Of a stretch of DNA of 64,000 bases, positions 32,866 to 41,029 are shown one piece after another. The notes beneath the pieces are model-generated. The model had not been told where the DNA came from, did not search any database, and was given only the letters and a program-made list of their open reading frames with translations. A program made the position numbers and the translations under genes. The stretch is from Nitratireductor aquimarinus (GTDB lineage: Bacteria > Pseudomonadota > Alphaproteobacteria > Rhizobiales > Rhizobiaceae). Position 1 is the first letter of the stretch, and every line of letters starts with the position of its first letter. The stretch covers positions 124,001 to 188,000 of the forward strand of contig NZ_CP177240.1 in assembly GCF_046773475.1 (NCBI RefSeq), read 5' to 3'.

Positions 32866-34101
32866 CTAGGATACGGCGGCTACGGCAACCGCCTTCATCA
32901 GCGGTGTGTCGATGTCTGCAGCCATACGCTGATCAATGCTCTGGCCTGCGGCGATCAGTTTGCGCGAGGCCATGTGATCGGCGGCGCGGTTCACCGAATA
33001 GGCCGCCACCAGACGGTCTCCCTCCATCTGCAATATGCTGAACGCGCCGCTTTCAGGATCTCCGCGAAGAAGCTCCGTCGTGCCGGGTCTCGGCAGGCCG
33101 GCCATCTGCACTTTCAGGTCATACTGATCGGTCCAGAACCATGGAACAGCGCCAAGCGGCGCATTGCCACCGGCAATGTGCTCGGCGGCAGACTTTGCCT
33201 GATCGACAGCGTTTTGCACGGATTCAAGCCGCATGGCCCCGTTCGCATAGGCGTTGTGGAAGGCTGCAACGTCGCCCAGCGCATAGATATCGGGGGCGCT
33301 GGTCAGGCCGTGCGCGTCCACCTCTATGCCGCCTGCAATGGTTTTGAGTTCGAGCGGCTCGATCAGCGCCATGTCCGCGATGCCGCCCACGCCCACAAGC
33401 ACGAGATCGGCGGGAAGGGTGGTTCCGTCGCCAAGCTGAACGCCGCTCACCCTGCCGTCATCGGTGGTGGTGTAGCGCTCCGGCAGCGCGCCGTAGCGGA
33501 ACATTGCGCCCTTCGCCGTGTGATAGCCGCCGATAAAGGCGCTCAGCCGTTCTGGCAACGCGCGTGTCAAAAGGCGTTCCTGCGCCTCCAGAACGACGAC
33601 GGATTTGCCCTGCTTGACCGCAGTGGATGCAAATTCCAGTCCGATGAACCCGCCGCCGATGATGACGATGTTCTCTGCATCCTGCATGGAGCTACGCAGG
33701 TGGCGTGCATCGGCGATGGAGCGGAGCGTGTGAATGCCGCGCGCCTCGGCGCCGGGCAGGGGCAGGGTGCGCGCCTTTGAGCCGGTGGCGAGAACGAGCT
33801 TGCCGTAGTCGAGCCTGCCCGATGCGGTGACCACCTGTCGCGCATGAGGATCGATGCTCAGCGCCGGCTCGTTCAGGCGCAGGTCGATTCCCTGATCGCG
33901 ATAGAAGTCGGGGGCGCGCAGGAGAAGCTGCTCCTCGTCCTTTTCGCCCGCAATATAGGCCTTCGAGAGGGGCGGGCGGTGATAGGGATAATCGCCTTCC
34001 GCGGAAAGCAGGACGATGCCCTCCTGCCAGCCCTTTTGCCTGAGCGATGCGGCGGCCTGTACGCCGGCGTGGGATGCGCCGACGATGACGACCGCGCTCA
34101 A
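32866..34101 (-). CDS. FAD-dependent ferredoxin reductase
   Basis: A 411-residue flavoprotein of the putidaredoxin/rubredoxin reductase type. It has the FAD-binding GASHAGVQAAASLR near the start, the YPYHRPPLSKAYI segment, LVLATGSKARTLPLPG, the NADH-binding IIGGGFIGLEFA, and the C-terminal FAD motif DIYALGDVA followed by the DQYDLKVQMAG segment. It passes electrons from NADH to the ferredoxin encoded by the preceding gene, which it overlaps by ATGA. It is the reductase component for the Rieske oxygenase encoded on the other strand at 34760. Confidence 0.93.
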   Translation of the reverse strand: MSAVVIVGASHAGVQAAASLRQKGWQEGIVLLSAEGDYPYHRPPLSKAYIAGEKDEEQLLLRAPDFYRDQGIDLRLNEPALSIDPHARQVVTASGRLDYGKLVLATGSKARTLPLPGAEARGIHTLRSIADARHLRSSMQDAENIVIIGGGFIGLEFASTAVKQGKSVVVLEAQERLLTRALPERLSAFIGGYHTAKGAMFRYGALPERYTTTDDGRVSGVQLGDGTTLPADLVLVGVGGIADMALIEPLELKTIAGGIEVDAHGLTSAPDIYALGDVAAFHNAYANGAMRLESVQNAVDQAKSAAEHIAGGNAPLGAVPWFWTDQYDLKVQMAGLPRPGTTELLRGDPESGAFSILQMEGDRLVAAYSVNRAADHMASRKLIAAGQSIDQRMAADIDTPLMKAVAVAAVS

Positions 34102-34430
34102 AACTGGTTCTCCGGGATGATGAAGACGGCATCCTTGAGCTTTTCACTGACACGAAGCTGGCAGGAAAGCCGGCTGGTCGGTCGCCGCTCGGCGGAGGCC
34201 ATGTCGAGCATGTCGTCTTCTTCCGAAGACATTTCGCCGACCGTGCCGTCCTCGAGATTGTCGCAATACACATGGCAGGTGGCGCAGATGCAGGCCCCGC
34301 CGCACTCCGCTTCGATGCCGCCCACATTGTTCATTACCGCGGCTTCCATGACGCTTACGCCCGGGCGCGCCTGAACTTCAATCTGCTCGCCGCCGCTGGT
34401 TTCGAACTTGATGGTGATGGCTTCGCTCAC
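34098..34430 (-). CDS. [2Fe-2S] ferredoxin, putidaredoxin type
   Basis: A 110-residue cytoplasmic ferredoxin. The four cluster cysteines are Cys43, Cys49, Cys52 and Cys90, with the spacing C-x5-C-x2-C-x37-C that is characteristic of putidaredoxin-type (adrenodoxin-like) proteins; an extra Cys47 lies inside the loop. The C-terminus is aromatic (NQF), in a similar place to the Trp of putidaredoxin. It carries electrons from the co-transcribed reductase to an oxygenase, most likely the divergent Rieske protein. It is the first gene of the minus-strand operon. Confidence 0.94.
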   Translation of the reverse strand: MSEAITIKFETSGGEQIEVQARPGVSVMEAAVMNNVGGIEAECGGACICATCHVYCDNLEDGTVGEMSSEEDDMLDMASAERRPTSRLSCQLRVSEKLKDAVFIIPENQF

Positions 34431-34759
34431 GGTTGATCTCCGATTGGTCGAATAACGAACACAATATCATTTATCGACCAATTGATCACATGGATCATGG
34501 AAGCCTGTCAACAAATGCAGGAAGCAAAATGGTGAAATCATTGGGCGGGAGCGCAATCGACCCATTTCCTGAATTCCGCTAAAGCTCTTGATTGCGTGTT
34601 CTAATAGAATATAATCGCACAATGGATCGATTATCGACCAATTTGGCGATCGATCTGGAGGCCGCTAGCATTGATCCGGTCTGACTGGGTGGAGGCGAGC
34701 ATGCGCTCGAGCAGTGGGATTTCAGCCAACGCGCGGAAGAGAAGGGAAGAGACACAGCC
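34431..34759. promoter_or_regulatory. Divergent control region with three TTATCGACCAAT-type sites
   Basis: This 329-base stretch between the ferredoxin and Rieske genes holds no gene. TTATCGACCAATT occurs twice in the same direction, at 34471-34483 and 34631-34643, exactly 160 bases apart. A related inverted copy (ATTGGTCGAATAA) is at 34443-34455. The second copy extends to CGATTATCGA (34628-34637), a motif also present at both ends of the creatininase-allA control region. They are likely operators of a shared regulator, with one near each promoter. Confidence 0.6.
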
Positions 34760-36118
34760 ATGATGAGCCAAGAGCAGAACGATCTTATCACCAGGATCGG
34801 TCCTGACGCACCCGCTGGAAAGCTGATGCGCAAATACTGGCAGCCGGCAGCCCTGGTGGATGAACTGGAGGGCGACCGCCCCATCGTCCCCGTCAAGCTG
34901 CTTGGCGAAAACTTCGTGATGTTCCGCGACGAGCAGGGGCGCTACGGACTGGTGGATCGCGACTGTCCGCATCGCGGCGCGGATCTGGCGTTCGGCCGTC
35001 TGGAAAATGGCGGTCTTCGCTGCGCATTTCATGGCTGGCTGTTCGACGTTGAAGGCAATTGCCTGGAAACGCCGGCCGAGCCCGCCGCTTCGAACCTGTG
35101 CAAGAACATCAAGCAGCGCGCTTACCCGGTTGTTGAGAAGAGCGGCATCCTGTGGGCCTATCTCGGCGGTGACGAGCCTCCGGCATTTCCCGAGCTCGAC
35201 TGTTTCGTGGCGCCCGGCACCCACACATTCGCCTTCAAGGGCCTGATCGAGTGCAACTGGCTGCAGGCGCTCGAAGTCGGCATCGATCCCGCACACGCCT
35301 CCTTCCTGCATCGCTTCTTCGAGGATGAGGACACGTCGGAAGCTTACGGCAAGCAGTTCCGTGCCGCGTCCGCCGACAGTGATCTGCCGATGACGAAGAT
35401 CCTGCGCGAATATGACCGCCCGATCATCAATGTGGAGCGCACGGAATATGGCCTTCGCCTGATCGCGCTGCGCGAGATCGACGAGGAACGCACACATGTG
35501 CGCGTGACCAACCAGCTCTTCCCGCACGGCTTCGTCATTCCAATGAGCGGCGACATGACCATCACCCAGTGGCATGTGCCTGTCGATGACGAGACCTGCT
35601 ACTGGTACGCGATCTTCACCAGCTATGGTGCGCCGGTCGACAAGAAGAAGATGCGCGAACAGCGCCTCGAGCTCTACGAGCTGCCGGACTATGTTTCGCG
35701 CCGCAACAAGTCCAACGATTATGGTTTTGACCCGCATGAGCAGGCGACCGAGACCTATACGGGCATGGGCCTCGACATCAATGTTCACGATCAGTGGGCC
35801 GTTGAATCGATGGGCCGCATTCAGGACCGCACCCGCGAGCATCTAGGGCAGTCCGACAAGGCAATCGTTCAGTATCGCCGCCTGCTCAAGCAGGAAATCG
35901 AAAAGGCGGTCAATGGCGGCAAGCCGCTCCTGACGCTGGACGAAAAGCATGCCCGCAGCATTCAGGGTCCGGCCACGATGGACGGCATCGGCCCGACACG
36001 CGGCTGGGAGACCTACTGGATGGAGGTCGATGTGAAGCGCCGCCGCGCAGCACCCTGGGCCGCTCCCGTTCCAGAAGAACTGGCGGAGAAGGTGCCGCAT
36101 GTCTCGGCAGCCGAGTAA
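34760..36118 (+). CDS. Rieske non-haem iron oxygenase, alpha subunit (phthalate-dioxygenase-like)
   Basis: A 452-residue oxygenase. The Rieske [2Fe-2S] centre is Cys69-x-His71 and Cys88-x2-His91 (CPHRGADLAFGR, CAFHGW). The mononuclear iron site has the bridging Asp176 and ligands His179 and His184 (GIDPAHASFLH). Length and the lone alpha subunit fit the phthalate 4,5-dioxygenase/O- or N-demethylase group (homotrimers without beta subunits). Ferredoxin and reductase genes are divergent at 34430, so this would be a three-component system. It could hydroxylate an aromatic ring or remove an N- or O-alkyl group; sequence alone does not decide. A strong terminator follows. Confidence 0.92.
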   Translation: MMSQEQNDLITRIGPDAPAGKLMRKYWQPAALVDELEGDRPIVPVKLLGENFVMFRDEQGRYGLVDRDCPHRGADLAFGRLENGGLRCAFHGWLFDVEGNCLETPAEPAASNLCKNIKQRAYPVVEKSGILWAYLGGDEPPAFPELDCFVAPGTHTFAFKGLIECNWLQALEVGIDPAHASFLHRFFEDEDTSEAYGKQFRAASADSDLPMTKILREYDRPIINVERTEYGLRLIALREIDEERTHVRVTNQLFPHGFVIPMSGDMTITQWHVPVDDETCYWYAIFTSYGAPVDKKKMREQRLELYELPDYVSRRNKSNDYGFDPHEQATETYTGMGLDINVHDQWAVESMGRIQDRTREHLGQSDKAIVQYRRLLKQEIEKAVNGGKPLLTLDEKHARSIQGPATMDGIGPTRGWETYWMEVDVKRRRAAPWAAPVPEELAEKVPHVSAAE

Positions 36119-36155
36119 GGCGCTTTACGCCACGCCGGATTGAACTCGACACACG

Positions 36156-36189
36156 AAAAGGCCCGCCTCAACAATGAGGCGGGCCTTTT
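36156..36189. terminator. Strong bidirectional rho-independent terminator
   Basis: A perfect 15-bp stem (AAAAGGCCCGCCTCA / TGAGGCGGGCCTTTT) with the loop ACAA separates the convergent Rieske and RidA-family genes. It has A runs on one side and T runs on the other, so it works in both directions. Confidence 0.93.
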
Positions 36190-36213
36190 CAATGAACGAT
36201 CATTTGGAAACGA

Positions 36214-36603
36214 TCAGTCGCGCTTCGCGGCCAGCACTTCCACCTCGACGGTGAATTCGGGCTTTGTGAACCCGCTCACGATCATCAGTGTGGATGCGGG
36301 GTAGGGCGCAGGGAACAGGGCATTGCGCACATCCATATAGGGCGCCATGTGCTCGCGGCCCGTCACAAAGGCGCTGATGCGCACCACATCCTCGAAATCC
36401 ATATCCGCGTCCTTAAGAAGCTTGCGGATATTGTCGAAGCAGATGCGGGCCTGTTCGGCCGTATCGTCCGGGATCGTGCCGTCCGGGCGCATGCCAAGCT
36501 GGCCGGAGCACACGAGAAGACGCGCGCCTTCCGGCACCTGCATGGCATGGCTGTAATTGGAAAAGGGTGGCGGAAGATCACCGGGGTTCACGGGAATGGC
36601 CAA
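36214..36603 (-). CDS. RidA-family (YjgF/UK114) enamine/imine deaminase-like protein
   Basis: A 129-residue protein, the normal family length. I chose a TTG start at 36603 because GAAGGAGAGA lies just upstream and the product then begins (M)AIPVNPG; no ATG is suitably placed. The family pattern is visible: FSNYSHAMQVP, LLVCSGQLGMRPDG, EQARICFDNIRKLL, VVRISAFVTG and the C-terminal PASTLMIVSGF followed by FTVEVEVLA. RidA proteins hydrolyse reactive enamines and imines left by amine oxidation. Whether the catalytic Arg is kept cannot be judged by eye. It lies downstream of the NitT-type transporter and probably serves the oxidases of this block. Confidence 0.85.
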   Translation of the reverse strand: MAIPVNPGDLPPPFSNYSHAMQVPEGARLLVCSGQLGMRPDGTIPDDTAEQARICFDNIRKLLKDADMDFEDVVRISAFVTGREHMAPYMDVRNALFPAPYPASTLMIVSGFTKPEFTVEVEVLAAKRD

Positions 36604-36654
36604 GCGTCTCTCCTTCTGACAGATGGGGCGGCCGCCATGATGCATGGCAAACCG

Positions 36655-36688
36655 CGAAAGAAAACAGCCGCCCCGTTTCCGGAGCGGC
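36655..36688 (-). terminator. Terminator after the NitT-type binding-protein gene
   Basis: Read on the minus strand, GCCGCTCC (loop GGAAAC) GGGGCGGC is followed by TGTTTTCTTTC. The 8-bp stem (one G-T pair) and T-rich tail lie about 30 bases after the stop of the binding-protein gene, ending the long operon and separating it from the RidA gene. Confidence 0.75.
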
Positions 36689-36719
36689 ATTTCTGGTCTC
36701 GACGGGAGCGAGCGACGGG

Positions 36720-37886
36720 TTATTTCAGGCCGATGCCCGGATCGATGAACCGGTTCGTCACGACGCTCTGCGGATCGAGGCCTTCCTTGGCGCGCTCATC
36801 CAGCCAGGGCTGAACGATATCGAACATGACAGCCACGCGCTCCGTGTCGAAGTCGGCGATCGTGTCATTCGAGCCATTGCCCATGATGCCGCGCTCCTTG
36901 AGCGTCTTCCAGCCATATTCGAGCTTGTCCATGGACAGCTTCCACCAGGACGTGGCGTAGCCGCCCTGGGTGAAGTCGTGAATGGTTTCCAGAACCTCGG
37001 CCGGGTCGTCCATGTAGTCGACGACGGCCTGCTGGATGATCGGCACGAGCTTTTCAAGGCAGGGTGCGAGTTCATCCATCCGGTTTTCCGCAACCGACAG
37101 CATGCCGCTGTAATTGGGATAGCCCAGTTCGCCGACGGTGACTGCGTCGATGGGCTTGCCCCAGTTGTTGCCGGTGGAGAATGCATAGGGTTCGCTGGTG
37201 ACAAAGCCCTGGTTCAGCCAGGTGCCATTATTGGTGACGAAGTTCTCGCCGTCGCCACGGTAGCCCTCGACAAAGACGTCCTGGGAGACGCCGGACTGCA
37301 AGAGGTAGAGGCCGAAGGTGCGCTGAATGGTCGAGACGTAGATCATCCCCTTTCCGGACTCGCCGAAGGCAATGATGTCATCGATGCTGTGGAAGCCGTC
37401 CGGATAGGTCTCGCGGTCCCAGAACAGGCCCTGCGGGGCGATGTTGAGCGGCGCGACGACACCGACCACCGGGAAGCGCTCGGAGAAGATGAAGGCATTG
37501 TCCAGCTCCTGGTAACCCAGATGCGGACGCAGGCCGGCCTTGGAGTTGCCCATGTAGAGGGCCGAATAGGCGGTCTCGCCGTCACCAAGGCCCATGCCGC
37601 CGCCGCCCTCGAGAATGACGAGGTCGATGCCGGTGCTGCCCAGCGGGCCGGTGTAGCGGCCGCTTTCCATTTTACCGCCGCCACCGATCATCTGGTAGAG
37701 CGCACCGTGTTCGGCCTGGGCAAGCCAGTCCTTCTGCACGATGAAGGGATTGGGACACACATCGGCCAGCGGCGTGGTGTAGGCCTTCTTGGCGAAATCG
37801 CCCGGCTCCTGAGCCAGGGCCGGCTGCGCAATGGCGGGAAGCGCGGCCATCGCGGTTGCCAGCAAAGCAGTCTTCAAGCTTCTCAT
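36720..37886 (-). CDS. NitT/TauT-type ABC transporter substrate-binding protein
   Basis: A 388-residue exported protein starting at the ATG at 37886 (GAGGGAAC upstream), with a Sec signal cut after ALA near residue 25. The mature part resembles the long SsuA/NMT1-like family: LGSTGIDLVILEGGGGMG, LGYQELDNAFIF, PLNIAPQGLF, a Tyr-Asn-Gly-rich middle and the C-terminal FDIVQPWLDERAKEGL. These proteins bring sulfonates, nitrate, pyrimidines or aromatic acids to the transporter. It lies 122 bases after the permease gene, so it is the last gene of the operon rather than the first. The ligand is presumably the compound broken down by the enzymes upstream. Confidence 0.82.
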   Translation of the reverse strand: MRSLKTALLATAMAALPAIAQPALAQEPGDFAKKAYTTPLADVCPNPFIVQKDWLAQAEHGALYQMIGGGGKMESGRYTGPLGSTGIDLVILEGGGGMGLGDGETAYSALYMGNSKAGLRPHLGYQELDNAFIFSERFPVVGVVAPLNIAPQGLFWDRETYPDGFHSIDDIIAFGESGKGMIYVSTIQRTFGLYLLQSGVSQDVFVEGYRGDGENFVTNNGTWLNQGFVTSEPYAFSTGNNWGKPIDAVTVGELGYPNYSGMLSVAENRMDELAPCLEKLVPIIQQAVVDYMDDPAEVLETIHDFTQGGYATSWWKLSMDKLEYGWKTLKERGIMGNGSNDTIADFDTERVAVMFDIVQPWLDERAKEGLDPQSVVTNRFIDPGIGLK

Positions 37887-38008
37887 TTTCAGTTCCCTCA
37901 TTGTTGTTGTGGGTCGAGAAGGCATCGGCTCGCGGCGGGAAACCAATGCCAGGCGGAAATGCGAGCGGGCGAAGAGAGGCTGCTCTTCGCCCGCCCGTAG
38001 AATTGGTG

Positions 38009-38869
38009 TCAGGTCTCCTTGCCGCCGGATTCATGCCAGTCCGAGAACAACCAGTGCCCGAGCCAGGTGAAGGCGATGTAGACGCAAACCGACAGGAAGG
38101 TCGCAGTCATCAGCGCCGCATACATCTGCTCATATTTGAAGTCGATCTTGGAGTTGATGATCATCTGGCCAAGGCCGCCACGGCCGGCCAGGAAGAACAG
38201 CTCCGAGACGATGGCGCTGATGACGGCGAGGCTTGCCGCGATCCGCAGACCGGCGAAGAGCGCCGGCGCTGCAGACGGAAAGCATGCCTTGACCAGCGTC
38301 GTGCGCCAGCTCGCGCCCTGCAGGCGGAACAGGTTGATGATGCCGCGGTCAACGCTTTTGAGGCCGAGGAGAAGGGTGATCGGGATGGCGAACATGGTGA
38401 ACTTGGCCACGATCAGAACCTTCGGCAGCGTGCCGAAGCCAAGCGCCGTCTGGATCAGCGGAATGATGGCGAGCGTCGGGATCGACTGGAACGCGACGAT
38501 GTTCGGGAACATGGCGCGTTCGAGAATCGTGGCGCGAAACATGATCACGCCGAGCAGGATGCCGACCGGGATCGAGATGCAGAGGCCGGCGAGCGCGATG
38601 CCAAGCGTGGTGAGCGAGCGCGTCAAGAGTTCCCAGCGCACGTCCGAAAGGCCGAACGCTTTATCCCAGAGTTCATAGCCCGAGGGCATGAGAAACTGGC
38701 GGTGCGGCTCAAGGTTCGCGCGCACCATCGCGTATAAGAGAATGAACATGCCGAACAGGACGAGCGGCGGCACGAGCAGCATGAGGAGGTTTCCAAGCGT
38801 CCCGCGCTCTGCCGTGAACGGAACCGGCGAATGTGCAGTGAGATTGGATGAAGGCTGTGTCTGTGTCAT
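38009..38869 (-). CDS. NitT/TauT-type ABC transporter permease
   Basis: A 286-residue inner-membrane permease starting at the ATG at 38869. About six spans can be traced (VPPLVLFGMFILLYAMV near residue 40, then LTTLGIALAGLCISIPVGIL). The EAA-like loop reads FRLQGASWRTTLVKACFPSA, and the segment after it, ALFAGLRIAASLAVISAIVS, is typical of the SsuC/TauC family. The gene follows the ATPase gene after eight bases. Confidence 0.9.
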   Translation of the reverse strand: MTQTQPSSNLTAHSPVPFTAERGTLGNLLMLLVPPLVLFGMFILLYAMVRANLEPHRQFLMPSGYELWDKAFGLSDVRWELLTRSLTTLGIALAGLCISIPVGILLGVIMFRATILERAMFPNIVAFQSIPTLAIIPLIQTALGFGTLPKVLIVAKFTMFAIPITLLLGLKSVDRGIINLFRLQGASWRTTLVKACFPSAAPALFAGLRIAASLAVISAIVSELFFLAGRGGLGQMIINSKIDFKYEQMYAALMTATFLSVCVYIAFTWLGHWLFSDWHESGGKET

Positions 38870-38877
38870 CGATCGTC

Positions 38878-39705
38878 TCAATTCTCGATAGCATTTCGCA
38901 GGGATACGGAGACTTCGCTGCATAGGGTTGCGAACTCAGGCGTGTAGCGAAGCTCCGGATCGCGCGGATAGGCGAAGGGAATGTCGAACACTTCGAGGAT
39001 CTGTCCCGGGCGGCGCGACATGACGACCACCTTGCTGGACAGATAGACTGCTTCTGAAATCGAGTGCGTGATGAACAGGCCGCTGAAGCCGTTGCGCATG
39101 AACAGCGACACCAGCTCGTCATTGAGACGCTCGCGGGTGATCTCGTCGAGCGCCCCGAAGGGCTCGTCGAACATGAACACGCTGGGGTTAAGCGCCAGCG
39201 AGCGGGCCAGCGATGCGCGCATGCGCATGCCGCCGGAGAGGCGCTTGGGATAATGCTCGGCAAAGCCGTCGAGCCCGACCAGGCTGATCTGCTCCATGGC
39301 GATCCTGCGGCGCTCTTCAGGCGAAAAGCCGCGCAGCTCCATCAGAAGCTCCACATTGCCGAGCACCTTGCGCCACGGCAGAAGGGTCGCGTCCTGAAAC
39401 GTGTAGCCAAGCTGGCTGCGATCCACCTTGACGATGCCCGAGGTCTGGGGGAACAGGCCGGAAGCGATCTTCAGAAGGGTGGACTTTCCGCAGCCCGAAG
39501 GGCCGACGATCGAGACGAACTCGCCCTTGCGGATGGTCAGCGAAACATCTTCAAGCGCCTGCGTTCCATCGGGGAACTGCATCGAGATGTTCTCGAAAGA
39601 AAGCGCGACATCGTTCCCGGCAATCGGAAGACCGGCGGGAGAACTTGCGTCTCCGGTCCTGCCTCCAGTCCTGTCCGGGGGCTGAGGAACAGCCTGCAAT
39701 GTCAT
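38878..39705 (-). CDS. NitT/TauT-type ABC transporter ATPase
   Basis: A 275-residue ATPase with a poorly conserved Pro/Gly-rich extension of about 30 residues before the ABC domain. Walker A is VGPSGCGKSTLL, the signature is RLSGGMRMRASLARSL, and Walker B is VFMFDEPFGALDE; a Q-loop (YTFQDATLLPW) and H-loop (FITHSISEA) are intact. GGGAGGACTC precedes the ATG. It energises uptake by the permease at 38009 with the binding protein at 36720. Confidence 0.93.
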   Translation of the reverse strand: MTLQAVPQPPDRTGGRTGDASSPAGLPIAGNDVALSFENISMQFPDGTQALEDVSLTIRKGEFVSIVGPSGCGKSTLLKIASGLFPQTSGIVKVDRSQLGYTFQDATLLPWRKVLGNVELLMELRGFSPEERRRIAMEQISLVGLDGFAEHYPKRLSGGMRMRASLARSLALNPSVFMFDEPFGALDEITRERLNDELVSLFMRNGFSGLFITHSISEAVYLSSKVVVMSRRPGQILEVFDIPFAYPRDPELRYTPEFATLCSEVSVSLRNAIEN

Positions 39706-39739
39706 TATGAGTCCTCCCAGTTGAAATGCGGTGCGCCCG

Positions 39740-40987
39740 CTAGAAGCGGCTCACCGAAAACGGCGATAGGTCGATCTTGGGTGTTTTTCCCGCCATCAGC
39801 GCTGCGACGTGCCTGCCTGTCGGTCCTCCCGAGCAGATGCCGACGTGCTGATGACCGAATGCAAAGACGGTGTTGGAGAAGCGTGGCGAACGATCGATAA
39901 CCGGCAAACTGTCTGGAAGACAAGGCCTGTGGCCCATCCATTTGGATTGTTCGGTCGTATCGAGTTCGGGGAACATCTCCCGTGCGATTTCTGTCAGTTT
40001 GTCCGCGCGCGCATAGTTGGGCGCGGCCTTCAGTCCGGCCAGTTCCACGGTGCCCGCAATCCGCAGGCCGCAGTCCATCGGATTGATGAAGACGCTGCGG
40101 GTGTTCCACATCACGGTGCGGTTCACACCGATCTGCGGATTGGGGAATGTGACGTGGTAGCCTCTCTGGGTTTCCAGCGGCACTTTCGCGCCCAGTTTGC
40201 GCGCCAGCGGCGACGACCATGCGCCGGCCGCCAGGACCAGCCGGTCGACGGGGAGCTGACCCTCAGTGGTTTCCAGCGCAACCGGCCCATCCGGCCCCAG
40301 TGTGACGTCCTTGACCTCGGCGGTGACGAATTTGCCGCCATTCTTCTTCACCTGGTCGGCAATGCTGTTGACCAGAAGATAGGGGTCGACGGTCGAGCCG
40401 TTCTCCGGCGCAAAAATGCCGATGTCGAAGCGTTTGTTGAGGGCCGGCTCGAACTGCCGGATCTCGTCGCCGCCCACTTCGATCATTTCCGCGCCGAGAT
40501 TGCGGCGCAGGTCGAGCGACCATTTCGCCGCCTGAAGCTCCTGGCGGCTCTCATAGATGTAGAGGCAGCCATTCCGGCGGATCAGCTGGTTGAACCCATC
40601 GCCGGTGAGGATATCGCCATAATCGTCGAAGACGGTTTCCATCAGCGAACGCATCGCCGTGGCCACACGAACGCATTCCTCACGCGTGGCGTGGCTGATG
40701 AAGCGGGCAAGCCATGGCGCGATCCACGGCAGATAGGACCAGCGAACCGTGAGCGGACCAAGCGGGTCCATCAGCCAGCCGGGAATCTTCTTCATGACGC
40801 CGGGCATCGCCACCGGCAGGATGGCGCTGGGCGAGACCGAACCGGCATTGCCGAACGACGTGCCGAGCCCCGGCTCCAGCCGGTCCACCACCGTCACGCC
40901 AAAACCCTCGCGCTGCAGGAACGCGGCGCAGCTCACGCCGACAATGCCCGCGCCTATGATGGTTACATGTCCCTTGCTGCCGGTCAT
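39740..40987 (-). CDS. DadA-like FAD-dependent amine/D-amino-acid oxidoreductase
   Basis: A 415-residue DAO-family flavoprotein. The N-terminal dinucleotide fold reads TIIGAGIVGVSCAAFLQ, followed by VVDRLEPGLGTSFGNAGSVS, as in D-amino acid dehydrogenase DadA. The FAD domain closes with LVLAAGAWSSPLARKLG and the C-terminal FGHQHVGICSGGPTGR. It oxidises a secondary or primary amine (an N-methyl amino acid, a D-amino acid or similar) to an imine. It lies between the transporter genes and the GlcD-like oxidase in one minus-strand operon, so it acts on the imported compound or a product of it. Sarcosine-like substrates would fit the creatininase/hydantoinase neighbours but are not proven. Confidence 0.88.
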   Translation of the reverse strand: MTGSKGHVTIIGAGIVGVSCAAFLQREGFGVTVVDRLEPGLGTSFGNAGSVSPSAILPVAMPGVMKKIPGWLMDPLGPLTVRWSYLPWIAPWLARFISHATREECVRVATAMRSLMETVFDDYGDILTGDGFNQLIRRNGCLYIYESRQELQAAKWSLDLRRNLGAEMIEVGGDEIRQFEPALNKRFDIGIFAPENGSTVDPYLLVNSIADQVKKNGGKFVTAEVKDVTLGPDGPVALETTEGQLPVDRLVLAAGAWSSPLARKLGAKVPLETQRGYHVTFPNPQIGVNRTVMWNTRSVFINPMDCGLRIAGTVELAGLKAAPNYARADKLTEIAREMFPELDTTEQSKWMGHRPCLPDSLPVIDRSPRFSNTVFAFGHQHVGICSGGPTGRHVAALMAGKTPKIDLSPFSVSRF

Positions 40988-41029
40988 GTGTTCATCTCCC
41001 CCCGGTCAAATCACAGTCTGTGATGGAAA

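Noticed and set aside
36604..36690. ATG-initiated, longer form of the RidA-like protein
   Set aside because: The extension is Cys/Arg/His-rich, runs into the terminator hairpin and makes the protein longer than the family; the TTG at 36603 has a strong ribosome site.
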